From positions 1 through 9,176 of the forward strand of contig JBBAFS010000066.1 in the NCBI GenBank assembly GCA_041655255.1: a DNA stretch of 9,176 nt, read 5' to 3'. Origin of the DNA: JBBAFS01 sp041655255. Lineage in GTDB: Bacteria > Spirochaetota > Spirochaetia > Sphaerochaetales > Sphaerochaetaceae. Made by a program: the position numbers and the translations under genes. The notes beneath the pieces were generated by a model, which made no database searches, was not told the origin of the DNA, and saw only the letters and a list, made by a program, of their open reading frames with translations. This document shows positions 7,698 to 9,176 of the stretch, in pieces. Numbering within the stretch: position 1 is the stretch's first letter; the number at the start of each line of letters is the position of its first letter.

Positions 7698-8168
7698 ATG
7701 AGAAACAATAACATTTTTAAGTTTATACCAGCAATATCAAAGAAAAACTTGATCAGTAAAATTGTATTCACGCTATTCTTGCTTACTCTATTGGTGCCTT
7801 TATTTGCAGATACAATACCTGTGAGAGTGATTGCAAACACTGAAGATACTGTAGGAAAATCATTAGCATCAAACTTTAGGCACTTAATTCGAACTTCATC
7901 AGCATACCATCAGACCTATTCAACAGACGGAATCCATTTTGTAATAAGGTTAGATACTTTAGATAAAAATAAAGGTCAATATGGTATGGAAGGTTTTTCT
8001 ACTATTTATAGCTATATCATACTGATTGAAGCAGGAGATGGCTTTCAACTATTTCTTACAAATGGGTTAGGATATTCTGGATCTCTAATAGCACACAAAA
8101 CAGCACAAGATATATATAACTATCTTGATGACTATATTGAAACACTGTTACAATTGTTAAACTATTGA
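7698..8168 (+). CDS. small exported protein of unknown function
   Basis: Length is 156 residues, with AGGAGG (7685-7690) seven bases before the ATG. The N-terminus is basic (residues 1-21, several Lys/Arg), then hydrophobic (22-36), with a plausible signal peptidase site after A37 in LFA-DT. The mature part, about 119 residues, has no cysteine and no further membrane segment, so it is probably periplasmic or secreted and not a lipoprotein. Blocks that look conserved by composition are IHFVIRLDTLD, STIYSYIILI and LTNGLGYSG. From memory, small exported hypothetical proteins in other bacteria share a similar order (a TLD-type strand, an (S/T)xYS strand, then L(S/T)NxxGxxG). I cannot verify this and know no function. 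It follows the methyltransferase by 52 bases on the same strand and may be read from the same transcript. No terminator with a T-tract separates them. Confidence 0.75.
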   Translation: MRNNNIFKFIPAISKKNLISKIVFTLFLLTLLVPLFADTIPVRVIANTEDTVGKSLASNFRHLIRTSSAYHQTYSTDGIHFVIRLDTLDKNKGQYGMEGFSTIYSYIILIEAGDGFQLFLTNGLGYSGSLIAHKTAQDIYNYLDDYIETLLQLLNY

Positions 8169-8203
8169 AGTCATATAGGCCAACAACAAGAGGCTGTATA
8201 ATA

Positions 8204-8260
8204 CTACTGGAGAAAACTATGTTCTTTTAGTAGCTGTTGCTTATGCAAACCCTAACAGCT
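8204..8260. terminator. two inverted repeats between convergent genes, possible weak terminator
   Basis: AGCTGTT (8232-8238) pairs with AACAGCT (8254-8260) across a 15-base loop. Just before it, CTACT (8204-8208) can pair with AGTAG (8229-8233), with an inner AGAA/TTCT helix. The two structures share bases at 8232-8233, so they compete. They sit between the stop codons of two convergent genes, where termination is expected on both strands. Neither is followed by a proper T-tract, so the terminator call is uncertain. Confidence 0.3.
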
Positions 8261-8274
8261 CATCAGTTAATGCC

Positions 8275-9120
8275 TTAATTGCCGGTTATATTGATCTCCT
8301 TTTTTTGCTTTACTTCTTGAACTGATAGGGTAGAGAAATTCCTACCCCCCTCTTGTTTAGTATCTTTGAGCATTGCTGTGTTGGAGTTAGACGTCATGTT
8401 TATAATGGATGGGGCACTCTTTTTGATTGAGATTATGATGGGGTCGAAATCACTCCCCCAGATGAAATGAAGCAGGTTGGAGCGTTCTCCTGTTCTGGTG
8501 TTGACTGCGTAAAAATACTCTTCTTCCCTACCGTCAAACTCGAAATGTATTTCACGTTTAGGACCGTATTTCTTTTCGGCGATAAAGAGGTCTGTTTCCG
8601 GGTTAGGATTGTTAGGGTCTAAGGCACGGTAGATTATTAGTGTGTCGTCTTTTAGAGTCTCATTATCGAAGTAAAAGTTTTTCATTCTTAGCTTAACCGG
8701 GTCTGTTTGAGATAGGTTGTAGGGCATTGTTTTGTAGAGCTCTCTAACCTTGTCTTTACGCTCCGCTAAAGGGAACTGAGATGCTTGTTGCATAATTAGA
8801 CGGGAACGCTTGCGGAGCGGGGTATTCTCACTATTTTTTCTATAAGTTTTAGGGTCATATTTCTTGATTTGCTGGGTGCCGTGTGACATCTGAAACACGA
8901 AACCACCTTTCTTACCGACTTTAGTTCCAAAAGTTCCACTTATCTCATAAGACAACTTAACTGCCATCTGGACGGAAAGTGGCAATTCCAAATAATTCTG
9001 GATAGTTTTAGACGCCAAATGCCTTAGCTCAGGCTTAATTTGGTAGATTGACAAAACACTACCAGCAGAGCGGTAACTTAAATCGTCAGCAAGCTCTTGA
9101 ATTTTTGATTTTTTACTCAT
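8275..9120 (-). CDS. hypothetical protein, 281 residues
   Basis: I do not recognise this protein. A Shine-Dalgarno-like GGGGG (9127-9131) lies six bases before the ATG at 9120. There is no signal peptide or membrane segment. The first 60 residues are probably helical. A glycine-rich turn (GTFGTKVGKKGGFVF, 62-76) follows, then a strongly basic stretch with a run of RKRSR-type residues (103-107) and a helix (108-130). Residues 155-232 look strand-rich with acidic and aromatic alternation (EEEYFYAVNTRTGE, 199-212). The last 50 residues are polar and probably flexible. The middle pattern (a Gly turn, then NTPLRKRSRLIMQQASQF) loosely recalls hypothetical proteins with an N-T-P-x(2)-x-x-R helix found in phage or island contexts, a resemblance from memory only. 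It is convergent with the exported-protein gene. A DNA- or nucleic-acid-binding role is possible from charge but not shown. Confidence 0.7.
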   Translation of the reverse strand: MSKKSKIQELADDLSYRSAGSVLSIYQIKPELRHLASKTIQNYLELPLSVQMAVKLSYEISGTFGTKVGKKGGFVFQMSHGTQQIKKYDPKTYRKNSENTPLRKRSRLIMQQASQFPLAERKDKVRELYKTMPYNLSQTDPVKLRMKNFYFDNETLKDDTLIIYRALDPNNPNPETDLFIAEKKYGPKREIHFEFDGREEEYFYAVNTRTGERSNLLHFIWGSDFDPIIISIKKSAPSIINMTSNSNTAMLKDTKQEGGRNFSTLSVQEVKQKKEINITGN

Positions 9121-9176
9121 AATAGACCCCCTTTTTTATTAGGATGACTCCCCTCTTCTTTAGCCCCAATCCAGCT
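9117..9176 (-). CDS. possible C-terminal end of an upstream gene, overlapping the next start by ATGA
   Basis: On the minus strand one frame is open from the right edge for 19 codons and ends at TGA (9117-9119), which overlaps the ATG (9118-9120) of the 281-residue gene in the ATGA arrangement typical of translational coupling. The readable end is SWIGAKEEGSHPNKKGGLL. A second frame is also open to just inside the next gene, and the stretch is too short to judge coding character, so this may be non-coding leader. Confidence 0.3.
   Translation of the reverse strand, partial: SWIGAKEEGSHPNKKGGLL

Noticed and set aside
1300..7840. Several minus-strand open frames of 66-99 codons inside the helicase, methyltransferase and exported-protein genes
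   Set aside because: All are antisense to well-supported genes, have no ribosome binding sites of note, and read as random hydrophobic or Ser/Leu-rich sequence.
1..9176. Insertion sequence, integrase or attachment site
   Set aside because: No transposase or recombinase motif is encoded and I found no paired terminal inverted repeats or flanking duplications in the window.

Overview
The window comes from a low-GC bacterium. Genes start with good Shine-Dalgarno sequences, codons favour A/T, and there is a flavinylated Rnf/Nqr-type membrane subunit, which suggests an anaerobic or facultative energy metabolism. A small protein with a signal peptide is also encoded. The sequence alone does not fix the phylum; Spirochaetes, Cloacimonadota-like or Thermotogota-like lineages would all fit.

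Layout. (1) Bases 1-599, minus strand: the first 199 residues of an RnfD/NqrB-family subunit, cut by the left window edge. It appears to be the first gene of a leftward transcript. (2) Bases 600-1000: a divergent intergenic region. It holds candidate promoters, a short direct repeat, a plus-strand stem followed by a T-tract with no plus-strand gene before it, and a perfect 10-bp palindrome touching the Shine-Dalgarno of the next gene. (3) Bases 1001-7645, plus strand: two very large genes 12 bases apart. The first encodes a phospholipase-D-type (HKD) nuclease domain fused to a SNF2-like helicase. The second encodes an adenine-N6 DNA methyltransferase of the Eco57I/type IIG kind with its own target-recognition region. 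(4) Bases 7698-8168, plus strand, 52 bases downstream: a small protein with a signal peptide and no recognised function. (5) Bases 8275-9120, minus strand, convergent: a hypothetical protein of 281 residues. Its start codon overlaps the stop of a possible upstream reading frame that runs off the right edge.

How the genes work together. The central pair is best read as a two-gene restriction-modification or phage-defence module. The methyltransferase recognises and marks a DNA site. The helicase protein would translocate on unmarked DNA and cut through its HKD domain. Together the two proteins carry the same set of activities (nuclease, translocase, methyltransferase, target recognition) that single-chain type ISP enzymes such as LlaGI hold in one polypeptide, but with a different nuclease and split over two chains. 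This division of labour is inferred from motifs and has not been tested. No PglZ, BrxC, BrxL, DrmA or DrmB-like gene lies in the window, so nothing here supports a full BREX or DISARM locus. The flanking rnfD-like gene looks like ordinary chromosomal background. The two hypothetical genes downstream may belong to the same accessory island.
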